In this document: positions 24,556 to 36,819 of the stretch, piece by piece
Layout: each line of letters starts with the position of its first letter
Position numbering within the stretch: the first letter of the stretch is position 1
NCBI GenBank assembly: GCA_037893225.1
Contig: JAZGUH010000323.1
Coordinates: 1,488,001 to 1,552,000 of the forward strand
Origin: Hippasteria phrygiana
Taxonomy: Eukaryota > Echinodermata > Asteroidea > Valvatida > Goniasteridae
Direction: 5' to 3'
Length of the DNA stretch: 64,000 nt
Program-made: the position numbers and the translations under genes
Notes under the pieces: generated by a model
The model's database searches: none
What the model was told of the DNA's origin: nothing
Seen by the model: the letters and a program-made list of their open reading frames with translations, nothing else

Positions 24556-27140
24556 ATGAAATATCAATCAAATACAGTAATTTTGACATGTATGGATAGC
24601 TTAGATCTGGCGCTACATGTTGCAATTATCGGCGGCTTCTTAGAGTTCAAACTTGTGGAGAAAATTCAAACCTCGCAATGTTTATTTTCTTTCCGGCCAA
24701 CATCTGTGTACATATTTCCGTCTATTTATTGCTCCATGCATGTCAAATTCCCTGGGGTATGGACTTGCTTTACTCATTCATAATTGCATGAAATATCAAC
24801 CAAATGCAGTAATTTTGACATGTATGTATAGCTTAGATCTGGCGCTACATGTTGCAATCATCGGCGGCTTCCTAGAGTTAAAACTTGTGGAGAAAATTCA
24901 AACCTCGCAATGTTTATTTTCTTTCCGGCCAACATCTGTGTACATATTACCTTCTATTTATTGCTCCATGCATGTCAAATTCCCTGGGGTATGGACTTGC
25001 TTTATTCATTCATAATTGCATGAAATATCAACCAAATGCAGTAATTTTGACATGTATGGATAGCTTAGATCTGGCGCTACATGTTGCAATCATCGGCGGC
25101 TTCTTAGAGTTCAAACTTGTGGAGAAAATGCAAACCTCGCAATGTTTATTTTCTTTCCGGCCAACATCTGTGTGCATATTACCTTCTATTTATTGCTCCA
25201 TGCCTGTCAAATTCCCTGGGGTATGACTTGCTTTACTCATTCATAATTGCATGAAATATCAACCAAATGCAGTAATTTTGACATGTATGTATAGCTTAGA
25301 TCTGGCGCTACATGTTGCAATCATCGGCGGCTTCCTGGAGTTAAAACTTGTCGAGAAAATTCAAACCTCGCAATGTTTATTTTCTTTCCGGCCAACATCT
25401 GTGTACATATTACCTTCTATTTATTGCTCCATGCATGTCAAATTCCCTGGGGTATGGACTTGCTTTATTCATTCATAATTGCATGAAATATCACCCAAAT
25501 GCAGTAATTTTGACATGTATGGATAGCTTAGATCTGGCGCTACATGTTGCAATCATCGGCGGCTTCTTAGAGTTCAAACTTGTGGAGAAAATGCAAACCT
25601 CGCAATGTTTATTTTCTTTCCGGCCAACATCTGTGTGCATATTACCTTCTATTTATTGCTCCATGCCTGTCAAATTCCCTGGGGTATGACTTGCTTTACT
25701 CATTCATAATTGCATGAAATATCAATCAAATACAGTAATTTTGACATGTATGGATAGCTTAGATCTGGCGCTACATGTTGCAATTATCGGCGGCTTCTTA
25801 GAGTTCAAACTTGTGGAGAAAATTCAAACCTCGCAATGTTTATTTTCTTTCCGGCCAACATCTGTGTACATATTACCGTCTATTTATTGCTCCATGCATG
25901 TCAAATTCCCTGGGGTATGGACTTGCTTTACTCATTCATAATTGCATGAAATATCAACCAAATGCAGTAATTTTGACATGTATGTATAGCTTAGATCTGG
26001 CGCTACATGTTGCAATCATCGGCGGCTTCCTAGAGTTAAAACTTGTGGAGAAAATTCAAACCTCGCAATGTTTATTTTCTTTCCGGCCAACATCTGTGTA
26101 CATATTACCTTCTATTTATTGCTCCATGCATGTCAAATTCCCTGGGGTATGGACTTGCTTTATTCATTCATAATTGCATGAAATATCAACCAAATGCAGT
26201 AATTTTGACATGTATGGATAGCTTAGATCTGGCGCTACATGTTGCAATCATCGGCGGCTTCTTAGAGTTCAAACTTGTGGAGAAAATGCAAACCTCGCAA
26301 TGTTTATTTTCTTTCCGGCCAACATCTGTGTGCATATTACCTTCTATTTATTGCTCCATGCCTGTCAAATTCCCTGGGGTATGACTTGCTTTACTCATTC
26401 ATAATTGCATGAAATATCAATCAAATACAGTAATTTTGACATGTATGGATAGCTTAGATCTGGCGCTACATGTTGCAATTATCGGCGGCTTCTTAGAGTT
26501 AACACTTGTGGAGAAAATTCAAACCTCGCAATGTTTATTTTCTTTCCGGCCACCATCTGTGTGCATATTACCTTTTATTTATTGCTCCATGCCTGTCAAA
26601 TTCCCTGGGGTATGGACTTGCTTTACTCATTCATAATTGCATGAAATATCAACCAAATGAAGTAATTTTGACATGTATGGATAGCTTAGATCTGGCGCTA
26701 CATGTTGCAATTATCGGCGGCTTCTTAGAGTTAAAACTTGTGGAGAAAATTCAAACCTCGCAATGTTTATTTTCTTTCCGGCCAACATCTGTGTGCATAT
26801 TACCTTCTATTTATTGCTCCATGCCTGTCAAATTCCCTGGGGTATGGACTTGCTTTACTCATTCATAATTGCATGAAATATCAACCAAATGCAGTAATTT
26901 TGACATGTATGGATAGCGTAGATCTGGCGCTACATGTTGCAATCATCGGCGGCTTCTTAGAGTTCAAACTTGTGGAGAAAATTCAAACCTCGCCATGTTT
27001 ATTTTCTTTCCGGCCAACATCTGTGTACATATTACCGTCTATTTATTGCTCCATGCATGTCAAATTCCCTGGGGTATGGACTTGCTTTACTCATTCATAA
27101 TTGCATGAAATATCAACCAAATGCAGTAATTTTGACATGT
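24556..27140 (+). repeat. 13-mer duplication, copy 2
   Basis: This matches 21543 to about 24127 at an offset of 3013 bp. Private differences are T for A in CATATTTCCG near 24717 and CCTGGAG in place of CCTAGAG near 25336. The copies therefore differ more than the 19-mer copies do, so this duplication appears older. Confidence 0.87.
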
Positions 27141-29190
27141 ATGGATAGCTTAGATCTGGCGCTACATGTTGCAATCATCGGCGGCTTCTTAGAGTTCAAA
27201 CTTGTGGAGAAAATTCAAACCTCGCAATGTTTATTTTCTTTCCGGCCAACATCTGTGTGCATATTACCTTCTATTTATTGCTCCATGCCTGTCAAATTCC
27301 CTGGGGTATGACTTGCTTTACTCATTCATAATTGCATGAAATATCAATCAAATACAGTAATTTTGACATGTATGGATAGCTTAGATCTGGCGCTACATGT
27401 TGCAATTATCGGCGGCTTCTTAGAGTTAACACTTGTGGAGAAAATTCAAACCTCGCAATGTTTATTTTCTTTCCGGCCACCATCTGTGTGCATATTACCT
27501 TTTATTTATTGCTCCATGCCTGTCAAATTCCCTGGGGTATGGACTTGCTTTACTCATTCATAATTGCATGAAATATCAACCAAATGAAGTAATTTTGACA
27601 TGTATGGATAGCTTAGATCTGGCGCTACATGTTGCAATTATCGGCGGCTTCTTAGAGTTAAAACTTGTGGAGAAAATTCAAACCTCGCAATGTTTATTTT
27701 CTTTCCGGCCAACATCTGTGTGCATATTACCTTCTATTTATTGCTCCATGCCTGTCAAATTCCCTGGGGTATGGACTTGCTTTACTCATTCATAATTGCA
27801 TGAAATATCAACCAAATGCAGTAATTTTGACATGTATGGATAGCGTAGATCTGGCGCTACATGTTGCAATCATCGGCGGCTTCTTAGAGTTCAAACTTGT
27901 GGAGAAAATTCAAACCTCGCCATGTTTATTTTCTTTCCGGCCAACATCTGTGTACATATTACCGTCTATTTATTGCTCCATGCATGTCAAATTCCCTGGG
28001 GTATGGACTTGCTTTACTCATTCATAATTGCATGAAATATCAACCAAATGCAGTAATTTTGACATGTATGTATAGCTTAGATCTGGCGCTACATGTTGCA
28101 ATCATCGGCGGCTTCCTAGAGTTAAAACTTGTGGAGAAAATTCAAACCTCGCAATGTTTATTTTCTTTCCGGCCAACATCTGTGTACATATTACCTTCTA
28201 TTTATTGCTCCATGCATGTCAAATTCCCTGGGGTATGGACTTGCTTTATTCATTCATAATTGCATGAAATATCAATCAAATACAGTAATTTTGACATGTA
28301 TGGATAGCTTAGATCTGGCGCTACATGTTGCAATTATCGGCGGCTTCTTAGAGTTAACACTTGTGGAGAAAATTCAAACCTCGCAATGTTTATTTTCTTT
28401 CCGGCCACCATCTGTGTGCATATTACCTTTTATTTATTGCTCCATGCCTGTCAAATTCCCTGGGGTATGGACTTGCTTTACTCATTCATAATTGCATGAA
28501 ATATCAACCAAATGAAGTAATTTTGACATGTATGGATAGCTTAGATCTGGCGCTACATGTTGCAATTATCGGCGGCTTCTTAGAGTTAAAACTTGTGGAG
28601 AAAATTCAAACCTCGCAATGTTTATTTTCTTTCCGGCCAACATCTGTGTGCATATTACCTTCTATTTATTGCTCCATGCCTGTCAAATTCCCTGGGGTAT
28701 GGACTTGCTTTACTCATTCATAATTGCATGAAATATCAACCAAATGCAGTAATTTTGACATGTATGGATAGCGTAGATCTGGCGCTACATGTTGCAATCA
28801 TCGGCGGCTTCTTAGAGTTCAAACTTGTGGAGAAAATTCAAACCTCGCCATGTTTATTTTCTTTCCGGCCAACATCTGTGTACATATTACCGTCTATTTA
28901 TTGCTCCATGCATGTCAAATTCCCTGGGGTATGGACTTGCTTTACTCATTCATAATTGCATGAAATATCAACCAAATGCAGTAATTTTGACATGTATGTA
29001 TAGCTTAGATCTGGCGCTACATGTTGCAATCATCGGCGGCTTCCTAGAGTTAAAACTTGTGGAGAAAATTCAAACCTCGCAATGTTTATTTTCTTTCCGG
29101 CCAACATCTGTGTGCATATTACCTTCTATTTATTGCTCCATGCCTGTCAAATTCCCTGGGGTATGACTTGCTTTACTCATTCATAATTGC
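26409..29190 (+). repeat. Three successive 4-mer higher-order repeats (C-D-A-X)
   Basis: Blocks beginning near 26409, 27336 and 28264 each run C, D, A and then a fourth unit that is E, B or a B/E hybrid. The spacings are 927 and 928 bp, the 1-bp difference being the presence or absence of the E deletion. A related block lies at about 23396-24320. The 4-mer is a sub-module of the zone 1 8-mer (C-D followed by A-B). Confidence 0.85.
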
Positions 29191-32100
29191 ATGAAATATC
29201 AATCAAATACAGTAATTTTGACATGTATGGATAGCTTAGATCTGGCGCTACATGTTGCAATTATCGGCGGCTTCTTAGAGTTCAAACTTGTGGAGAAAAT
29301 TCAAACCTCGCAATGTTTATTTTCTTTCCGGCCAACATCTGTGTACATATTACCGTCTATTTATTGCTCCATGCATGTCAAATTCCCTGGGGTATGGACT
29401 TGCTTTACTCATTCATAATTGCATGAAATATCAACCAAATGCAGTAATTTTGACATGTATGTATAGCTTAGATCTGGCGCTACATGTTGCAATCATCGGC
29501 GGCTTCCTAGAGTTAAAACTTGTGGAGAAAATTCAAACCTCGCAATGTTTATTTTCTTTCCGGCCAACATCTGTGTACATATTACCTTCTATTTATTGCT
29601 CCATGCCTGTCAAATTCCCTGGGGTATGGACTTGCTTTACTCATTCATAATTGCATGAAATATCAACCAAATGCAGTAATTTTGACATGTATGGATAGCG
29701 TAGATCTGGCGCTACATGTTGCAATCATCGGCGGCTTCTTAGAGTTCAAACTTGTGGAGAAAATTCAAACCTCGCCATGTTTATTTTCTTTCCGGCCAAC
29801 ATCTGTGTACATATTACCGTCTATTTATTGCTCCATGCATGTCAAATTCCCTGGGGTATGGACTTGCTTTACTCATTCATAATTGCATGAAATATCAACC
29901 AAATGCAGTAATTTTGACATGTATGTATAGCTTAGATCTGGCGCTACATGTTGCAATCATCGGCGGCTTCCTAGAGTTAAAACTTGTGGAGAAAATTCAA
30001 ACCTCGCAATGTTTATTTTCTTTCCGGCCAACATCTGTGTACATATTACCTTCTATTTATTGCTCCATGCATGTCAAATTCCCTGGGGTATGGACTTGCT
30101 TTATTCATTCATAATTGCATGAAATATCAACCAAATGCAGTAATTTTGACATGTATGGATAGCTTAGATCTGGCGCTACATGTTGCAATCATCGGCGGCT
30201 TCTTAGAGTTTAAACTTGTGGAGAAAATTCAAACCTCGCAATGTTTATTTTCCTTTCCGGCCAACATCTGTGTACATATTACCGTCTATTTATTGCTCCA
30301 TGCATGTCAAATTCCCTGGGGTATGGACTTGCTTTACTCATTCATAATTGCATGAAATATCAACCAAATGCAGTAATTTTGACATGTATGTATAGCTTAG
30401 ATCTGGCGCTACATGTTGCAATCATCGGCGGCTTCCTAGAGTTAAAACTTGTGGAGAAAATTCAAACCTCGCAATGTTTATTTTCTTTCCGGCCAACATC
30501 TGTGTACATATTACCTTCTATTTATTGCTCCATGCATGTCAAATTCCCTGGGGTATGGACTTGCTTTATTCATTCATAATTGCATGAAATATCAACCAAA
30601 TGCAGTAATTTTGACATGTATGGATAGCTTAGATCTGGCGCTACATGTTGCAATCATCGGCGGCTTCTTAGAGTTTAAACTTGTGGAGAAAATTCAAACC
30701 TCGCAATGTTTATTTTCTTTCCGGCCAACATCTGTGTACATATTACCGTCTATTTATTGCTCCATGCATGTCAAATTCCCTGGGGTATGGACTTGCTTAA
30801 CTCATTCATAATTGCATGAAATATCAACCAAATGCAGTAATTTTGACATGTATGTATAGCTTAGATCTGGCGCTACATGTTGCAATCATCGGCGGCTTCT
30901 TAGAGTTCAAACTTGTGGAGAAAATTCAAACCTCGCAATGTTTATTTTCTTTCCGGCCAACATCTGTGTACATATTACCGTCTATTTATTGCTCCATGCA
31001 TGTCAAATTCCCTGGGGTATGGACTTGCTTTACTCATTCATAATTGCATGAAATATCAACCAAATGCAGTAATTTTGACATGTATGTATAGCTTAGATCT
31101 GGCGCTACATGTTGCAATCATCGGCGGCTTCCTAGAGTTAAAACTTGTGGAGAAAATTCAAACCTCGCAATGTTTATTTTCTTTCCGGCCAACATCTGTG
31201 TACATATTACCTTCTATTTATTGCTCCATGCATGTCAAATTCCCTGGGGTATGGACTTGCTTTATTCATTCATAATTGCATGAAATATCAACCAAATGCA
31301 GTAATTTTGACATGTATGGATAGCTTAGATCTGGCGCTACATGTTGCAATCATCGGCGGCTTCTTAGAGTTCAAACTTGTGGAGAAAATGCAAACCTCGC
31401 AATGTTTATTTTCTTTCCGGCCAACATCTGTGTGCATATTACCTTCTATTTATTGCTCCATGCCTGTCAAATTCCCTGGGGTATGACTTGCTTTACTCAT
31501 TCATAATTGCATGAAATATCAATCAAATACAGTAATTTTGACATGTATGGATAGCTTAGATCTGGCGCTACATGTTGCAATTATCGGCGGCTTCTTAGAG
31601 TTAACACTTGTGGAGAAAATTCAAACCTCGCAATGTTTATTTTCTTTCCGGCCACCATCTGTGTGCATATTACCTTTTATTTATTGCTCCATGCCTGTCA
31701 AATTCCCTGTGGTATGGACTTGCTTTACTCATTCATAATTGCATGAAATATCAACCAAATGAAGTAATTTTGACATGTATGGATAGCTTAGATCTGGCGC
31801 TACATGTTGCAATTATCGGCGGCTTCTTAGAGTTAAAACTTGTGGAGAAAATTCAAACCTCGCAATGTTTATTTTCTTTCCGGCCAACATCTGTGTGCAT
31901 ATTACCTTCTATTTATTGCTCCATGCCTGTCAAATTCCCTGGGGTATGGACTTGCTTTACTCATTCATAATTGCATGAAATATCAACCAAATGCAGTAAT
32001 TTTGACATGTATGGATAGCGTAGATCTGGCGCTACATGTTGCAATCATCGGCGGCTTCTTAGAGTTCAAACTTGTGGAGAAAATTCAAACCTCGCCATGT

Positions 32101-32880
32101 TTATTTTCTTTCCGGCCAACATCTGTGTACATATTACCGTCTATTTATTGCTCCATGCATGTCAAATTCCCTGGGGTATGGACTTGCTTTACTCATTCAT
32201 AATTGCATGAAATATCAACCAAATGCAGTAATTTTTACATGTATGTATAGCTTAGATCTGGCGCTACATGTTGCAATCATCGGCGGCTTCCTAGAGTTAA
32301 AACTTGTGGAGAAAATTCAAACCTCGCAATGTTTATTTTCTTTCCGGCCAACATCTGTGTACATATTACCTTCTATTTATTGCTCCATGCCTGTCAAATT
32401 CCCTGGGGTATGCACTTGCTTTATTCATTCATAATTGCATGAAATATCAACCAAATGCAGTAATTTTGACATGTATGTATAGCTTAGATCTGGCGCTACA
32501 TGTTGCAATTATCGGCGGCTTCTTAGAGTTAACACTTGTGGAGAAAATTCAAACCTCGCAATGTTTATTTTCTTTCCGGCCACCATCTGTGTGCATATTA
32601 CCTTTTATTTATTGCTCCATGCCTGTCAAATTCCCTGGGGTATGGACTTGCTTTACTCATTCATAATTGCATGAAATATCAACCAAATGCAGTAATTTTG
32701 ACATGTATGGATAGCTTAGATCTGGCGCTACATGTTGCAATCATCGGCGGCTTCTTAGAGTTAAAACTTGTGGAGAAAATGCAAACCTCGCAATGTTTAT
32801 TTTCTTTCCGGCCAACATCTGTGTGCATATTACCTTCTATTTATTGCTCCATGCATGTCAAATTCCCTGGGGTATGACTT
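29191..32880 (+). repeat. Heterogeneous A/B/E/C/D stretch at end of zone 2
   Basis: Units here are A-B alternations with mosaic members. The unit ending near 29650 has a B left half (m108 A, m118 T) and a D right half (m138 C, m171 C). Two units carry GTTTAAAC, at 30208-30215 and 30673-30680. One unit has an inserted C at 30252-30253. The near-32393 unit combines GCCTG with TTATTC, another mosaic. T for G in CCCTGTGG near 31710, and TGCACTTG near 32412, are private. Confidence 0.8.
30241..30260 (+). other. One-base insertion (extra C), 233-bp unit
   Basis: TTTTCCTTTCC replaces TTTTCTTTCC. The change occurs once and was not propagated to other units, so it is a young or sequencing-level event. 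It is the only sporadic indel outside the last 15 kb of the window. Confidence 0.9.
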
Positions 32881-35800
32881 GCTTTACTCATTCATAATTG
32901 CATGAAATATCAATCAAATACAGTAATTTTGTCATGTATGGATAGCTTAGATCTGGCGCTACATGTTGCAATTACCGGCGGCTTCTTAGAGTTCAAACTT
33001 GTGGAGAAAATTCAAACCTCGCAATGTTTATTTTCTTTCCGGCAAACATCTGTGTGCATATTACCTTCTATTTATTGCTCCATGCATGTCAAATTCCCTG
33101 GGGTATGGTCTTGCTTTACTCATTCATAATTACATGAAATATCAACCAAATGCAGTAATTTTGACATGTATGGATAGCGTAGATCTGGCGCTACATGTTG
33201 CAATCATCGGCGGCTTCTTAGAGTTCAAAGTTGTGGAGAAAATTCAAACCTCGCCATGTTTATTTTCTTTCCGGCCAACATCTGTGTACATATTACCGTC
33301 TATTTATTGCTCCATGCATGTCAAATTCCCTGGGGTATGGACTTGCTTTACTCATTCATAATTGCATGAAATATCAACCAAATGCAGTAATTTTGACATG
33401 TATGTATAGCTTAGATCTGGCGCTACATGTTGCAATCATCGGCGGCTTCCTAGAGTTAAAACTTGTGGAGAAAATTCAAACCTCGCAATGTTTATTTTCT
33501 TTCCGGCCAACATCTGTGTACATATTACCTTCTATTTATTGCTCCATTCATGTCAAATTCCCTGGGGTATGGACTTGCTTTATTCATTCATAATTGCATG
33601 AAATATCAACCAAATGCAGTAATTTTGACATGTATGGATAGCTTAGATCTGGCGCTACATGTTGCAATTATCGGCGGCTTCTTAGAGTTCAAACTTGTGG
33701 AGAAAATTCAAACCTCGCAATGTTTATTTTCTTTCCGGCCAACATCTGTGTGCATATTACCTTCTATTTATTGCTCCATGCCTGTCAAATTCCCTGGGGT
33801 ATGGTCTTGCTTTACTCATTCATAATTGCATGAAATATCAACCAAATGCAGTAATTTTGACATGTGTGGATAGCGTAGATCTGGCGCTACATGTTGCAAT
33901 CATCGGCGGCTTCTTAGAGTTAACACTTGTGGAGAAAATTCAAACCTCGCAATGTTTATTTTCTTTCCGGCCACCATCTGTGTGCATATTACCTTTTATT
34001 TATTGCTCCATGCCTGTCAAATTCCCTGGGGTATGGACTTGCTTTACTCATTCATAATTGCATGAAATATCAACCAAATGAAGTAATTTTGACATGTATG
34101 GATAGCTTAGATCTGGCGCTACATGTTGCAATCATCGGCGGCTTCTTAGAGTTCAAACTTGTGGAGAAAATTCAAACCTCACAATGTTTATTTTCTTTCC
34201 GGCCAACATCTGTGTACATATTACCGTCTATTTATTGCTCCATGCATGTCAAATTCCCTGGGGTATGGACTCGCTTTACTCATTCATAATTGCATGAAAT
34301 ATCAACCAAATGCAGTAATTTTGACATGTATGTATAGCTTAGATCTGGCGCTACATGTTGCAATCATCGGCGGCTTCCTAGAGTTAAAACTTGTGGAGAA
34401 AATTCAAACCTCGCAATGTTTATTTTCTTTCCGGCCAACATCTGTGTACATATTACCTTCTATTTATTGCTCCATGCATGTCAAATTCCCTGGGGTATGG
34501 ACTTGCTTTATTCATTCATAATTGCATGAAATATCAACCAAATGCAGAAATTTTGACATGTATGGATAGCTTAGATCTGGCGCTACATGTTGCAATCATC
34601 GGCGGCTTCTTAGAGTTAACACTTGTGGAGAAAATTCAAACCTCGCAATGTTTATTTTCTTTCCTTATACCATCTGTGTGCATATTACCTTTTATTTATT
34701 GCTCCATGCCTGTCAAATTCCCTGGGGTATGGACTTGCTTTACTCATTCATAATTGCATGAAATATCAACCAAATGCAGTAATTGTGACATGTATGGATA
34801 GCTTAGATCTGGCGCTACATGTTGCAATCATCGTCGGCTTCTTAGAGTTAAAACGTGTGGAGAAAATTCAAACCTCGCAATGTTTATTTTCTTTCCGGCC
34901 AACATCTGTGTACATATTACCGTCTATTTATTGCTCCATGCATGTCAAATTCCCTGGGGTATGGACTTGCTTTACTCATTCATAATTGCATGAAATATCA
35001 CCCAAATGCAGTAATTTTGACATGTATGTATAGCTTAGATCTGGCGCTACATGTTGCAATCATCGGCGGCTTCCTAGAGTTAAAACTTGTGGAGAAAATT
35101 CAAACCTCGCAATGTTTATTTTCTTTCCGGCCACCATCTGTGTGCATATTACCTTTTATTTATTGCTCCATGCCTGTCAAATTCCCTGGGGTATGGACTT
35201 ACTTTACTCATTCATAATTACATGAAATATCAACCAAATGCAGTAATTTTGACATGTATGTATAGCTTAGATCTGGCGCTACATGTTGCAATCATCGGCG
35301 GCTTCCTAGAGTTAAAACTTGTGGAGAAAATTCAAACCTCGCAATGTTTATTTTCTTTCCGGCCACCATCTGTGTGCATATTACCTTTTATTTATTGCTC
35401 CATGCATGTCAAATTCCCTGGGGTATGGACTTGCTTTACTCATTCATAATTGCATGAAATATCAACCAAATGCAGTAATTTTGACATGTATGGATAGCTT
35501 AGATCTGGCGCTACATGTTGCAATCATCGGCGGCTTCTTAGAGTTAAAACGTGTGGAGAAAATTCAAACCTCGCAATGTTTATTTTCTTTCCGGCCAACA
35601 TCTGTGTACATATTACCGTCTATTTATTGCTCCATGCATGTCAAATTCCCTGGGGTATGGACTTGCTTTACTCATTCATAATTGCATGAAATATCACGCA
35701 AATGCAGTAATTTTGACATGTATGTATAGCTTAGATCTGGCGCTACATGTTGCAATCATCGGCGGCTTCTTAGAGTTAAAACGTGTGGAGAAAATTCAAA

Positions 35801-36819
35801 CCTCGCAATGTTTATTTTCTTTCCGGCCACCATCTGTGTGCATATTACCTTTTATTTATTGCTCCATGCCTGTCAAATTCCCTGGGGTATGGACTTGCTT
35901 TACTCATTCATAATTGCATGAAATATCAACCAAATGAAGTAATTTTGACATGTATGGATAGCTTAGATCTGGCGCTACATGTTGCAATCATCGGCGGCTT
36001 CTTAGAGTTCAAACTTGTGGAGAAAATTCAAACCTCACAATGTTTATTTTCTTTCCGGCCAACATCTGTGTACATATTACCGTCTATTTATTGCTCCATG
36101 CATGTCAAATTCCCTGGGGTATGGACTCGCTTTACTCATTCATAATTGCATGAAATATCAACCAAATGCAGTAATTTTGACATGTATGTATAGCTTAGAT
36201 CTGGCGCTACATGTTGCAATCATCGGCGGCTTCCTAGAGTTAAAACTTGTGGAGAAAATTCAAACCTCGCAATGTTTATTTTCTTTCCGGCCAACATCTG
36301 TGTACATATTACCTTCTATTTATTGCTCCATGCATGTCAAATTCCCTGGGGTATGGACTTGCTTTATTCATTCATAATTGCATGAAATATCAACCAAATG
36401 CAGAAATTTTGACATGTATGGATAGCTTAGATCTGGCGCTACATGTTGCAATCATCGGCGGCTTCTTAGAGTTAAAACTTGTGGAGAAAATTCAAACCTC
36501 GCAATGTTTATTTTCTTTCCTTATACCATCTGTGTGCATATTACCTTTTATTTATTGCTCCATGCCTGTCAAATTCCCTGGGGTATGGACTTGCTTTACT
36601 CATTCATAATTGTATGAAATATCAACCAAATGCAGTAATTTTGACATGTATGGATAGCTTAGATCTGGCGCTACATGTTGCAATCATCGGCGGCTTCTTA
36701 GAGTTAAAACGTGTGGAGCAAATTCAAACCTCGCAATGTTTATTTTCTTTCCGGCCAACATCTGTGTACATATTACCGTCTATTTATTGCTCCATGCATG
36801 TCAAATTCCCTGGGGTATG
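32876..36819 (+). repeat. 17-mer duplication, copy 1, unit 3944 bp
   Basis: The sequence 32876-36856 matches 36820-40800 at an offset of 3944 bp (17 units). Shared rare marks include TTTTGTCATG (about 32931/36875), ATTACCGGC (about 32973/36917), CAAAGTTGTGG (about 33230/37174), CATGTGTGG (about 33864/37808), AATTGTGACATG (about 34786/38730) and ATCGTCGGC (about 34832/38776). The mismatches I found are 33132 A against 37076 G and 35870 C against 39814 A. Confidence 0.93.
34573..34804 (+). repeat. Type F monomer (GGCC to TTAT at m93-96)
   Basis: The block CCGGCCACC becomes CCTTATACC, with the four changed bases at 34665-34668. The unit otherwise resembles type C, with GTTAAC at m45-50, G at m108 and C at m138. 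Fifteen copies were found, near 34665, 36521, 38609, 40465, 42784, 46959, 48351, 49840, 51680, 52840, 53769, 54695, 59328, 60255 and 61183. None lies left of 34.6 kb. The change removes the GGCC tetranucleotide and one CpG. Confidence 0.93.
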
